Position numbers and translations under genes: made by a program. A stretch of DNA of 64,000 bases from positions 866,001 to 930,000 of the forward strand of contig NC_003062.2 of NCBI RefSeq assembly GCF_000092025.1, in the 5' to 3' direction. The number at the start of each line of letters is the position of its first letter. Within the stretch, counting starts at the first letter, position 1. This document shows, one piece after another, positions 25,150 through 32,919 of this stretch. The DNA comes from Agrobacterium fabrum str. C58 (GTDB lineage Bacteria > Pseudomonadota > Alphaproteobacteria > Rhizobiales > Rhizobiaceae). The notes below the pieces were generated by a model. That model had not been told where the DNA came from. It saw only the letters and a program-made list of their open reading frames with translations, and searched no databases.

Positions 25150-25896
25150 ATGACACTGCGGAAAATGAAAATGATGCGTCGCCTCCTGCTTGCTGCCCTG
25201 TTTGCCTCTGCCGCCTCCATCGCCTTTGCGGGGAACGGCCTGGTCGAGCCGTCGCTGAAAATGACGCCGCAGCATGACGGCAAGGTTCGGGTGGCGATGA
25301 CGCTCGATGCCTGCATGGGCAAGACCGATCACCGCATCCTCGATACGCTGGTGCGCGAGCGCATCCCTGCCACGATCTTCGTCACCGCCCGCTGGCTGAA
25401 GCATAATGGCGAGGCGCTGGCGGTTCTGATGGCCCATCCTGACCTCTTCGAGATCGAAAACCACGGCGAAAACCATGTGCCGGCGGTGGATAAGCCCGTT
25501 GCCATCTATGGCATCGCGGCTGCCGGATCGGAAGCGGCGGTCGTGCAGGAAGTCGAAGGTGGTCGTCAGGCGATCGTCGCGGCCACCGGTCTCCAGCCGC
25601 AATGGTTTCGTGGGGCGACGGCCAAATACACAGCATCCTCCATGGCCACCATCAACCGCCTCGGCATGCGGGTGGCGGGTTATTCCGTCAACGGCGATGG
25701 CGGCTCGCTGCTCGGTGCAGCCATGACGGCAAAACACATCGCTGCCGCCAAGAATGGCGATGTCATCATTTCCCACATCAACCAGCCCACCCATGAGGCG
25801 GGCGAGGGTGTGGTGAAAGGCCTTCTGGCGCTGAAAGCCCGCGGCGTCATCTTCGCCCGGCTGGACGACCCGTCCTTCGCGCCACCGGGGAATTGA
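25150..25896 (+). CDS. Polysaccharide deacetylase (NodB-like), exported, variant metal motif
   Basis: A 248-residue carbohydrate esterase family 4 protein with a signal peptide ('RRLLLAALFASAASIAFAG'). Motif 1 reads 'VAMTLDACMGKTDHRILD', where the usual T-F-D-D-G has only one Asp and a Cys. Motif 2 is 'IENHGENH' (in place of H-S-x-x-H), motif 3 is 'WFRGATAKY' and the final His is in 'IISHINQPTHEAGEG'. It probably removes acetyl groups from an envelope polymer; the altered first motif may shift metal binding. It lies 41 bases after the aldolase and may share its transcript. Confidence 0.82.
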   Translation: MTLRKMKMMRRLLLAALFASAASIAFAGNGLVEPSLKMTPQHDGKVRVAMTLDACMGKTDHRILDTLVRERIPATIFVTARWLKHNGEALAVLMAHPDLFEIENHGENHVPAVDKPVAIYGIAAAGSEAAVVQEVEGGRQAIVAATGLQPQWFRGATAKYTASSMATINRLGMRVAGYSVNGDGGSLLGAAMTAKHIAAAKNGDVIISHINQPTHEAGEGVVKGLLALKARGVIFARLDDPSFAPPGN

Positions 25897-25913
25897 AACG
25901 GGGACAGATCTTT

Positions 25914-26030
25914 CCTCATTCCTGTGCTTGTCACAGGAATCCAGTCGACGCGCGTCTGCGCGACGGAGAGAGTCCTTTCAACCCAAGGACTTGGGCTTGC
26001 TGGATTCCTGTGACAAGCACAGGAATGAGG
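25914..26030. repeat. Palindromic repeat, family B (full copy)
   Basis: Ends form CCTCATTCCTGTGCTTGTCA and TGACAAGCACAGGAATGAGG inverted repeats; the interior pairs further around a GTCGACGCGCGTC segment. The copy at 49691 has the same interior in reverse orientation. It occupies the space between the deacetylase and ada genes. Confidence 0.8.
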
Positions 26031-26096
26031 TCGTGAGCCACATCCATGCCCGTTTTTCGGCGGCATGCCTCTCAAAATTGCGCTAGCATCCCTCCC

Positions 26097-27182
26097 ATGA
26101 TGCTGTTCAAACGCCCCGACACTGAAACACTCTATTTCGCCCTTGTGAACAAGGATCCCGCCTATGAAGGCGTGGCCTATGTCTGCGTGACATCCACGAA
26201 GATTTTCTGCCGCTTCACCTGCACGGCGCGCAAGCCGAAGATCGAGAACTGCCGGTTCCGGGAGACCATCACCGAATGCCTGGAGGCGGGTTTTCGCCCT
26301 TGCAAGCGTTGCAAGCCGATGTTGTCTTACGGCACGCCCGACGGGACCGTTACTGCGCTCCTGACAGCGCTGGAAAACGAACCGGCGCGGCGCTGGCGCG
26401 AGGAGGATGTGGTGGCGCTCGGCCATGATCCCTCCACCGTGCGGCGCAGCTTCAAGCGCCGTTTCGGCATGAGCTTTCTGGAAATCGCCCGGCTGCGGCG
26501 GGTGGGGGACGCGGCGGAAAGCCTTGCCTCCGGCGAGGCGGTGATCGGCGCGCAGATCGATGCCGGTTATGAATCCGGCAGCGGCTTTCGCTCGGCCATC
26601 AACCAGTTGTTCGGCACCTCTCCCGCCGCCATGAAGGGCAGGGGGTTCCTGAAGGGCGACTGGATCGACACGCCGATTGGCCCGATGCTGGCCGTTGCCG
26701 ACGACCACGCCCTGCATCTCCTCGAATTCGCCGACCGGCCGGCTCTTCCCGCCGAGCTGAAACGGCTGAAGGCCCGCACCGGCGCGGATATGGTGCTGGG
26801 CCGCACCGCGGTCACCGGCCAGATCGCCGCGGAACTTGCGGCCTATTTCGCCGGCCGTTCGGGCAGTTTCGAAACCCGGCTCGCCGGCCACGGCACGCCC
26901 TTCGAGCGCGATGTCTGGCGGAACCTGCGGGAAATCCCGGCGGGTGAGATCGTCAGCTATTCCTCGCTCGCAACCGCGATGGAGAGGCCTACCGCCGTGC
27001 GGGCGGTTGCCCGCGCCAATGGCGCCAACCAGCTTGCGATTGTCGTTCCCTGCCATCGGGTGCTCGGTGCGGATGGCAGTCTGACGGGGTATGGTGGCGG
27101 GCTGTGGCGCAAGAAATGGCTGATTGAGCATGAGCGCCGCATGGCGCGGGGGCAGATGCTGGGAATGCCGCTCGCTTCCTGA
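26097..27182 (+). CDS. ada: Ada: methyl-DNA repair and transcriptional activator
   Basis: A 361-residue bifunctional protein. The N-terminal zinc domain carries Cys in 'FCRFTCTARKP', 'IENCRF' and 'PCKRCKP', which accept methyl groups from phosphotriesters. An AraC-type helix-turn-helix ('ALGHDPSTVRRSFKRRFG') spans about residues 110-170. The C-terminal O6-methylguanine methyltransferase has the active site 'IVVPCHRVLGADGSLTGYG'. Methylation turns Ada into an activator of the alkylation response. Start 26097 matches the domain start; the upstream frame is unlikely to be translated. Confidence 0.95.
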   Translation: MMLFKRPDTETLYFALVNKDPAYEGVAYVCVTSTKIFCRFTCTARKPKIENCRFRETITECLEAGFRPCKRCKPMLSYGTPDGTVTALLTALENEPARRWREEDVVALGHDPSTVRRSFKRRFGMSFLEIARLRRVGDAAESLASGEAVIGAQIDAGYESGSGFRSAINQLFGTSPAAMKGRGFLKGDWIDTPIGPMLAVADDHALHLLEFADRPALPAELKRLKARTGADMVLGRTAVTGQIAAELAAYFAGRSGSFETRLAGHGTPFERDVWRNLREIPAGEIVSYSSLATAMERPTAVRAVARANGANQLAIVVPCHRVLGADGSLTGYGGGLWRKKWLIEHERRMARGQMLGMPLAS

Positions 27183-27243
27183 GCGGCCTGGCCGTTGGGT
27201 TTGAGTAGGTCGTTCACTTAGTTGAGCGGCGTGGGTGGGGCTT

Positions 27244-27400
27244 ACCCCCCCTCTGCCCTGCCGGGCATCTCCCCCTCAAGGGGGGAGATCGATCTGCGGC
27301 AAGGTTTCGCCCATCTCAACCTTTGAGGATGAAGCGACGAAAGGGCCTCCTGCCGATCTCCCCCCTTGAGGGGGAGATGCCCGGCAGGGCAGAGGGGGGT
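27244..27400. repeat. RIME-like palindromic repeat, family A (copy 2)
   Basis: Same ends and internal stems as 19679-19834 (ACCCCCC...CTCTG to CAGAGGGGGGT). It lies between convergent ada and the AI-2E family gene, and the rest of 27183-27492 holds nothing I can name. Confidence 0.85.
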
Positions 27401-27492
27401 AAAACCACACGCGCCCTCCGTCTGCCGTCGACATACGCCCCCTAAAACCCACAAGCGGATTGGTTTCGCATTTCCCACCGGAAACCCGGCAT

Positions 27493-28653
27493 CTAATCCG
27501 GCAGCTTGGGCACCACCCGGCGTGAGGGAAACAGTTCCCGCGTCACCGTCATGGCGATCAGTGACAGCGGCAGTGCCAGCATGGCACCGGCCGCGCCCCA
27601 CATCCACGTCCAGAAAATGATCATCACGAAGACGAGGAAGGGGTTGATTTCCATGTTGCGGCCGACGACTGCCGGGAAGGCGAGATTTTCCATCAACAGG
27701 TGAATGGTGAAGAAAACACCCGCCGGCAGCAGCGCAAGGATCATGTTGTCATGGGCGATGATGCCGGCGATGGTGAGCGATATGGTCATGAGGGTGATGC
27801 CGAGAAAGGGCACGAAGCTCGAAAGGAAGGCAAAGAGCCCCCACAGAAGCGGCATGGAAAGGCCGCCAACATAAGCGATCACGATCATGGTGACACCCAG
27901 CGCGGCGTAGATGAGGCTTGCCGTGGCGAAATAGGTGCCGAGCACTTTTTCCACCGAGCCGATGATGCGGATGGTTCTCAGCCGCTGGTGGCGCGCAGGG
28001 AAGACCATGATGAGGGCCTTGCGCAGCCGCAGGCGGCTGTAGAGAAACATCAGGAGAGCCGCAAGGAAGATCAGCCCCTGGACGATCGCAGGCGTGACGT
28101 TCGCGCCGAGCAGCGTGATGATTTCGCCGCTACGCGAAATCAGCGATTCCATCGACATCGAACCCATGCTGAACGTCGCTGCGGAAATATTCAGCCATCG
28201 CAGGTTTTGGACATAGGGCAGGAAGCGATCGATACTGCGTTCGATCAGGGCAGGACCTTCGGTTGCAAGCTGCGACACGGGGTCGATCAGCGAGTTCACC
28301 ACGAAAAAGATCACGGCGGCGACGAGCGTGGACAGGATGAGGGCGACACCTGCGCCCGGAATGCCGTAGGAGGCCAGCTTCTCAGCCGAAATCCCGAGGA
28401 TCATGCCGACAACCACCGCCATGACCACTGGCATCAGGATCATCGACAGTTCATGGATGACCGCCATGGACATGATCAGGAAAATGCCGATGATCGACCA
28501 GGCAACGAAGACATCCAACGCCTCCCGCCCGAGCGGTTGCTGGCTGCGCGCGTCATCCCGCTGCGAAACCGAGGCCGGTGTCAAAAGTGGATCGCCCTTG
28601 TCTAGCGCCAAGGCCGCCGTGCCGGCCAAATCCGGCTTTGCATTCTTATTCAT
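27493..28653 (-). CDS. AI-2E / PerM family transporter
   Basis: A 386-residue inner-membrane protein with about eight helices: two near the N-terminus ('IIGIFLIMSMAVIHELSMIL' region), a long extramembrane stretch at about 130-200, and a C-terminal cluster ending 'MWGAAGAMLALPLSLIAMTV', which is the family signature. Members export small molecules (autoinducer-2 in E. coli) or act in Na+/H+ exchange; the substrate here is unknown. Start 28653 (M-N-K-N-A) chosen over the GTG/ATG five codons earlier. Read alone. Confidence 0.85.
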   Translation of the reverse strand: MNKNAKPDLAGTAALALDKGDPLLTPASVSQRDDARSQQPLGREALDVFVAWSIIGIFLIMSMAVIHELSMILMPVVMAVVVGMILGISAEKLASYGIPGAGVALILSTLVAAVIFFVVNSLIDPVSQLATEGPALIERSIDRFLPYVQNLRWLNISAATFSMGSMSMESLISRSGEIITLLGANVTPAIVQGLIFLAALLMFLYSRLRLRKALIMVFPARHQRLRTIRIIGSVEKVLGTYFATASLIYAALGVTMIVIAYVGGLSMPLLWGLFAFLSSFVPFLGITLMTISLTIAGIIAHDNMILALLPAGVFFTIHLLMENLAFPAVVGRNMEINPFLVFVMIIFWTWMWGAAGAMLALPLSLIAMTVTRELFPSRRVVPKLPD

Positions 28654-28702
28654 CGGACTATCCCCCAATAGGGCATTTAACGTCCGACACCTCAGGCGGT
28701 TC

Positions 28703-28734
28703 CGGGGCGGCGCAAATTTCCGCCGCCCCGTTTT
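28703..28734. terminator. GC hairpin between VOC and AI-2E genes
   Basis: Perfect 10-bp stem CGGGGCGGCG / CGCCGCCCCG with an eight-base loop, four bases from the VOC gene stop. TTTT follows only on the + strand, so its role for the leftward gene is uncertain. Confidence 0.5.
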
Positions 28735-28737
28735 AAC

Positions 28738-29598
28738 TCACGCCGAGAGCTTCAGGCCGATGCCCCAGGGGTCTTTGAGGACGATGCCATCGCTTTGTCT
28801 TTCGGTGGCGATTTCCAGCCGGTCGAGGGCCGCGATCGCCGTGTCGAGCGCCGCCTTCTCGTTGAACTTCAGCGAATAGCCGGCAAGGCCCGTCATGCTG
28901 TCCTTGCGGGTCGAGGCACCGCGGCTGTTCCAGATATTGGCGGCGACATGATGGTGATAGGCCCCCGAGCCGAAGAAGCTCGCACCCGGATACCGCGCCA
29001 TGATCTTAAGCCCCAGCACATCCTGATAAAACTCATCCGCCTGTGGAATATTGCCGACCTGCAGATGAATGTGGCCGATGGCGGTGCCATCAGCCGCACC
29101 GGTAAAGGCCGTCTTCGGGGCGCTGTCGTAAAGCGCCTGCAGGTTGAGGCCGATCGTCGCCATCTCCACCGTGCCGTCAGGCTGGTAGCTCCATTCGTCG
29201 GGCGAACGGTCGCGATAGACCTCGATACCATTGCCTTCCGGGTCGGCGAGATAGATCGCCTCGCTGACCAGATGGTCGGATGCGCCCTGAAGCTGGATAT
29301 TGTGATGGGTGGCATGCGCCAGCCAATGGGCGAGATCGTTGCGGCTCGGCATCAGGAAGGCGGTGTGGAACAAGCCGGCGGCATTGCGCGGCGCACGTTC
29401 CGCCGTGTCGGAGGTGGAGAGCGTCAGCAACGGCTGGCCGTTTACGCCAAGCACTTCGCCGCTCGGGTTCTTTTCGAGAACGGAAAGACCGATGATCTTC
29501 TGGTAGAAATCCGAAACGCGCGGCAGATCGTGAACAACGAGATGCGCCTGACCGACATAGGCCGGCCGCGTCAGGGCGAATTGTTTGATTTCACTCAT
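28738..29598 (-). CDS. VOC-family ring-cleavage dioxygenase (CatE-like)
   Basis: A 286-residue protein with two vicinal-oxygen-chelate halves. Half 1 begins 'YVGQAHLVVHDLPRVSDFYQ' and closes at 'GNGIEVYRDRSPDEW'; half 2 begins 'IGHIHLQVGNIPQADEFYQ' and includes 'SGAYHHHVAANIWNSRG' and a final 'DPWGIGLKL'. The metal ligands would be two His and one Glu of the family. Closest recalled relatives are catechol-2,3-dioxygenase CatE-type proteins. No aromatic pathway genes adjoin, so the substrate is uncertain. Start 29598 follows GGAGATCAAG. Confidence 0.82.
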   Translation of the reverse strand: MSEIKQFALTRPAYVGQAHLVVHDLPRVSDFYQKIIGLSVLEKNPSGEVLGVNGQPLLTLSTSDTAERAPRNAAGLFHTAFLMPSRNDLAHWLAHATHHNIQLQGASDHLVSEAIYLADPEGNGIEVYRDRSPDEWSYQPDGTVEMATIGLNLQALYDSAPKTAFTGAADGTAIGHIHLQVGNIPQADEFYQDVLGLKIMARYPGASFFGSGAYHHHVAANIWNSRGASTRKDSMTGLAGYSLKFNEKAALDTAIAALDRLEIATERQSDGIVLKDPWGIGLKLSA

Positions 29599-29876
29599 CT
29601 TGATCTCCATATTGAATCCGAAGCGCCAAGGGGCGGATCGGTCGCCGATGCTATCGGCCGACGCCGCTTTGCGGCGTTTGTTAGAGCCGAATATGGGCTG
29701 GTTTCGTCGTTCAGCAAAGATCGCATTGCGACGATTGACTGTTCATTATTCGTTGACAACATCACCCGCTGGCGCCGCTGCGGCTTTGACTTCGATCAAG
29801 GCAAAGGTGGCGCCGCCGGAGAAATATGAGCCTAACCCGACACGCGAAATGGCGGATCAAGCCAAAGGAGACAGCC

Positions 29877-30287
29877 ATGTACAAGAAGATCATCGTACCG
29901 GTAGACCTCAGCGCCACCGACAAGGGGGAAAAGATCCTCGAAAAGGCCAAGGCGCTGCTGGACCCCGACGGCGAGATCGTTCTCATCAACGTGGTGGAGG
30001 AACTGCCGGGGTATATGGCGATCGACCTGCCTGTCGACCTTATCGAAAACGCCATCAAGGACGCCAAGGCGAAGCTTTCAGACCTCAAGACCAAGGCCGG
30101 TTTCAAGGGCAGTCAGGAAATCAGAAGCGGCGCCCCCGCACGCGAGATCATCGCCGCCGCCGAGGAACACAAGGCGGATCTCATCATTATCGCGTCGCAC
30201 ACGCCTGACTTCAGCAATTATTTCATCGGCGCCACCGCCGACCGCGTGGTGCGCCACGCCAAGTGCTCGGTGCTGGTGGATCGGTAA
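29877..30287 (+). CDS. Universal stress protein (UspA family)
   Basis: A 136-residue single-domain Usp. 'KKIIVPVDLSATDKGEKILE' opens the fold and the ATP-type loop reads 'LIIIASHTPDFSNYFIGATA' with 'DRVVRHAKCSVLVDR' closing it. The variant G-x-x-A near the loop makes nucleotide binding plausible but not certain. Cytosolic; often raised in starvation. Start 29877 has AAAGGAG upstream. It leads a DksA-type gene 120 bases on, across a repeat hairpin. Confidence 0.88.
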   Translation: MYKKIIVPVDLSATDKGEKILEKAKALLDPDGEIVLINVVEELPGYMAIDLPVDLIENAIKDAKAKLSDLKTKAGFKGSQEIRSGAPAREIIAAAEEHKADLIIIASHTPDFSNYFIGATADRVVRHAKCSVLVDR

Positions 30288-30335
30288 GAGTTTGACGTTT
30301 TAGGGTTGCAGGCGGTTTTCCCGCCCCCCCCCCAA

Positions 30336-30376
30336 GCATTTCCAGGAAAAGTGGAAGCCGGTTTTCCTGGAAATGC
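30336..30376. repeat. Perfect 15-bp inverted repeat
   Basis: GCATTTCCAGGAAAA and TTTTCCTGGAAATGC around an 11-base centre (GTGGAAGCCGG), preceded by a C11 run. The GAAAAGTGGAA ... CCGGTTTTCC core recurs widely in rhizobial genomes as I recall, so this looks like a dispersed repeat; it can also end the usp transcript. Confidence 0.7.
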
Positions 30377-30409
30377 GACAAAACAAGAAGATTGGCTGGA
30401 GGAAAGTCC

Positions 30410-30730
30410 ATGAATGTCGAAAGTTACGAAAAAATCCTGCGTGACCGCCAGCGCGAGCTTTATCGCCGCCTGCACAAAATCGAGGCCGATTTCGAAGAGC
30501 CGCGCAATCCCGATGACGAGGATCGCGCCAGCGAACGCAGCAATGACGAGGTGCTGGACGAGCTGGGGCAGGTGGGCCAGGACGAGCTGCGCGCCATCGA
30601 TGCCGCGCTTGCCCGGATCGCGAGCGGAACTTTCGGCACCTGCGTCAAATGCGGCAAGAGGATTTCGGAGGATCGGCTGAAGGCGGTGCCTTACACGCCG
30701 TTTTGCCAGGAATGCGCTGCGGCTTTGTGA
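30410..30730 (+). CDS. DksA/TraR-type C4 zinc-finger protein
   Basis: A 106-residue protein with an N-terminal coiled coil (residues 5-70, with 'RNPDDEDRASERSNDEVLDE' at the acidic tip region) and a C4 zinc finger 'CVKCGKRISEDRLKAVPYT' followed by 'FCQEC'. It is shorter than DksA (about 150 residues) and closer to the YbiI/TraR group that reaches into the RNA polymerase secondary channel. Effects on transcription are inferred. GGAGGAAAG lies in front of the ATG. Confidence 0.85.
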   Translation: MNVESYEKILRDRQRELYRRLHKIEADFEEPRNPDDEDRASERSNDEVLDELGQVGQDELRAIDAALARIASGTFGTCVKCGKRISEDRLKAVPYTPFCQECAAAL

Positions 30731-30955
30731 GGGTAATTCCGGAGTGCGAGGTCGCCTCCCGTTTCTTCTCTCCGCCGGGATAAGAAACAAGCAGCGACCA
30801 CTCGTTATACCGGCGCTGGATGGCTCAAGCGAAATGAAACCTCTCCTTTCACTACAACCTCGAACGCAATTTGATCGCCGTTAACCGGCCGCTGTCTTGT
30901 TCCTGTCTAATATTGCCTTCATGCTTTGGTGAAAGCACGCAGACGGGATTGGACT

Positions 30956-31624
30956 ATGAGTGATTTGTGGCGGTTCGGGCGCCAATATGATTTTTATGAG
31001 ATCGTCGCCGATGGCATCGTCCACGGTGTTGGCATTGTATTTGCGCTCATCGGCGCGACGGCGCTGATTTTTTACGCGATGGCTTGGGGCAGCCTGAGTG
31101 CGATTGCGGCCGCATGGATTTATGGTCTGGGCCTCGTCGCCTGTCTTTCCGTGTCCTTCACCTACAATATCTGGCCGCATTCCAGGGTGAAATGGTTCCT
31201 GCGCCGGCTCGATCATTCGGCGATCTTCATTCTCATCGCCGCCACCTATACACCGTTTCTGATGCGCGGCATTCACGATCCGCTGATCGCCGTGATGCTG
31301 GGGCTGATCTGGCTTGCCGCCATCTGCGGCATCCTCCTCAAATGCCTGTTTCCCGGCCGCTACGACCGGGTGGCCATCGGCCTTTATCTCGCCATGGGCT
31401 GGAGCGGCATCATGGTGGTGGAACCCTTGTCGTCGCATCTCGCTCCCGTCACGCTCTGGCTCATCGTCGCCGGCGGTGTCATCTATTCGCTCGGCGTGAT
31501 CTTCCACGTCTGGGAAAAGCTACGCTTCCAGAACGCCATCTGGCACGGTTTCGTCGTCTCCGCCGCCGCCGTCCATTATTTCGCCGTGGTCACCGCCTTC
31601 AGCCTCGTTCCGCTCGCATCATAA
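30956..31624 (+). CDS. Hemolysin III / PAQR-family membrane protein
   Basis: A 222-residue inner-membrane protein with seven predicted helices. 'IVHGVGIVFALIG', 'LDHSAIFILIAATYTPF' and 'NAIWHGFVVSAAAVHYFAVV' hold the conserved His and Ser/Asp set of the alkaline ceramidase/PAQR/HlyIII superfamily, thought to bind zinc for hydrolysis. 'Hemolysin' is a historical name; the role in Agrobacterium is unknown. Start 30956 leaves out ten unlikely upstream residues. Confidence 0.85.
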   Translation: MSDLWRFGRQYDFYEIVADGIVHGVGIVFALIGATALIFYAMAWGSLSAIAAAWIYGLGLVACLSVSFTYNIWPHSRVKWFLRRLDHSAIFILIAATYTPFLMRGIHDPLIAVMLGLIWLAAICGILLKCLFPGRYDRVAIGLYLAMGWSGIMVVEPLSSHLAPVTLWLIVAGGVIYSLGVIFHVWEKLRFQNAIWHGFVVSAAAVHYFAVVTAFSLVPLAS

Positions 31625-31726
31625 CGACCGGCGCACTGGACATCGCTCCGCGTCATCGCTTAAGGCTCGTCGCAGAGCCGCCGCCTTTCAGGAGCCGCTC
31701 ATTTAGAAATATGAGGGCGAAGCAAT

Positions 31727-32224
31727 ATGAGCGTGGAACTACGCGACGCGACCGTGGACGATCTCTCCGGCATCATGGAGATTTATAACGATGCGGTGGT
31801 GAACACGACGGCGATCTGGAACGAGGTCGTGGTCGATCTGGAGAACCGCAAGGATTGGTTCGCCGCCCGCACGTCACGCGGTTTCCCGGTCATCGTCGCC
31901 ATTCTCGACGGCAAGGTTGCCGGTTATGCATCCTACGGCGACTGGCGCGCCTTTGACGGCTATCGCCACACCCGCGAACATTCGGTCTATGTGCACAAGG
32001 ATGCCCGCGGGCACGGCATCGGCAAGCGGCTGATGCAGGCGCTGATCGACCATGCCGGCGGCAATGACGTCCATGTGCTGATCGCCGCCATCGAGGCGGA
32101 AAACACTGCCTCCATCCGCCTGCATGAAAGCCTCGGTTTCAGGGTCGTCGGAAGATTTTCGGAAGTCGGCACCAAGTTCGGCCGCTGGCTGGATTTGACC
32201 TGTATGGAGCTGAAGCTGGGCTGA
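31727..32224 (+). CDS. GNAT N-acetyltransferase, phosphinothricin-acetyltransferase-like (second)
   Basis: A 165-residue Pat-like acetyltransferase. 'LSGIMEIYNDAVVNTTAIWN' and 'HTREHSVYVHKDARGHGIGK' (acetyl-CoA loop) are diagnostic, and 'VGTKFGRWLDLTCMELKL' is the C-terminal signature. It is a paralogue of the gene at 5736 and closer to the classical Pat/MnaT form (E-H-S-V-Y-V). Probable substrates are methionine sulfone/sulfoximine or phosphinothricin-like amines. Convergent with msrB. Confidence 0.87.
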   Translation: MSVELRDATVDDLSGIMEIYNDAVVNTTAIWNEVVVDLENRKDWFAARTSRGFPVIVAILDGKVAGYASYGDWRAFDGYRHTREHSVYVHKDARGHGIGKRLMQALIDHAGGNDVHVLIAAIEAENTASIRLHESLGFRVVGRFSEVGTKFGRWLDLTCMELKLG

Positions 32225-32264
32225 AAGCTTAACGCCATCTCCGGATCGGGCTTATGCCGCTTGT

Positions 32265-32289
32265 TTCTTCTCCCCGGCGGGGAGAAGAA
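32265..32289. terminator. Palindromic terminator between convergent genes
   Basis: Perfect 11-bp stem TTCTTCTCCCC / GGGGAGAAGAA with GGC loop; T-rich and A-rich flanks serve both directions. The same core occurs at 39753-39773. Confidence 0.7.
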
Positions 32290-32310
32290 TTCGCGGCACG
32301 GTCTTGCCGC

Positions 32311-32718
32311 TCAAACCGGCTCGAACACCATCGAATGGCCGTTGATGCAATAACGCAGGCCGGTGGGAGGCGGGCCGTCGGGGAAGACGTGGCCGAGATG
32401 GCCGCCGCAATTGGCGCAGCGGATTTCAGTGCGCACCATGCCGTGGGTCGAATCGCGATGCTCCGTTACGGCACCTGGCTTCACGGGCTCGAAATAGCTC
32501 GGCCAGCCGCAGCCGGCATCGAATTTCGTGTCGGAGAGGAACAGCGGCTCGTCACAGGCGGCGCAGCGGTAGAGGCCTTTCTCGGTCGAGTTCCAGTAGG
32601 GACCGGTGAAAGGGCGCTCGGTGCCGTGTTCGCGCAGGATGTGATATTGTTCCGGCGTCAGCTGTTCACGCCAGTCGGCATCGCTCTTGTTGACTTTGGG
32701 GGATGTCAGATCGCTCAT
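32311..32718 (-). CDS. msrB: Peptide-methionine (R)-S-oxide reductase
   Basis: A 135-residue cytosolic enzyme that reduces R-methionine sulfoxide in proteins, using thioredoxin. Zinc cysteines are in '[10 protein letters not shown]' and '[13 protein letters not shown]'; the catalytic Cys is in '[13 protein letters not shown]'; '[13 protein letters not shown]' bears the other conserved residues, with an extra Cys (G-C-G-W-P-S) that is usually the resolving one. Length fits. It starts upstream of the mrp operon, in the opposite direction. Confidence 0.95.
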   Translation of the reverse strand: MSDLTSPKVNKSDADWREQLTPEQYHILREHGTERPFTGPYWNSTEKGLYRCAACDEPLFLSDTKFDAGCGWPSYFEPVKPGAVTEHRDSTHGMVRTEIRCANCGGHLGHVFPDGPPPTGLRYCINGHSMVFEPV

Positions 32719-32919
32719 GGAATGATCCTTTCTGTTCCCGCCTCAAATAATCATCGCCGCCGCCGATTGAAAGGGGCGAGGCGTCATAACGCGTTCGTTA
32801 TGGGGCGAAAGTACCGATTTGGGTTGAGATGACCGTGCCTATGCCTTAACTGAAAAATCGATTTGAAAAAGACGCCGTTCATTGGCGCGCGGGGATGGGG
32901 GACATCCCAGGAGATGTGA

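Noticed and set aside
25680..27131. Open frame of 483 codons on the - strand over ada and the deacetylase end
   Set aside because: Antisense to ada and running through the family B repeat; no domain and a composition typical of a shadow (Arg/His/Gly-rich).
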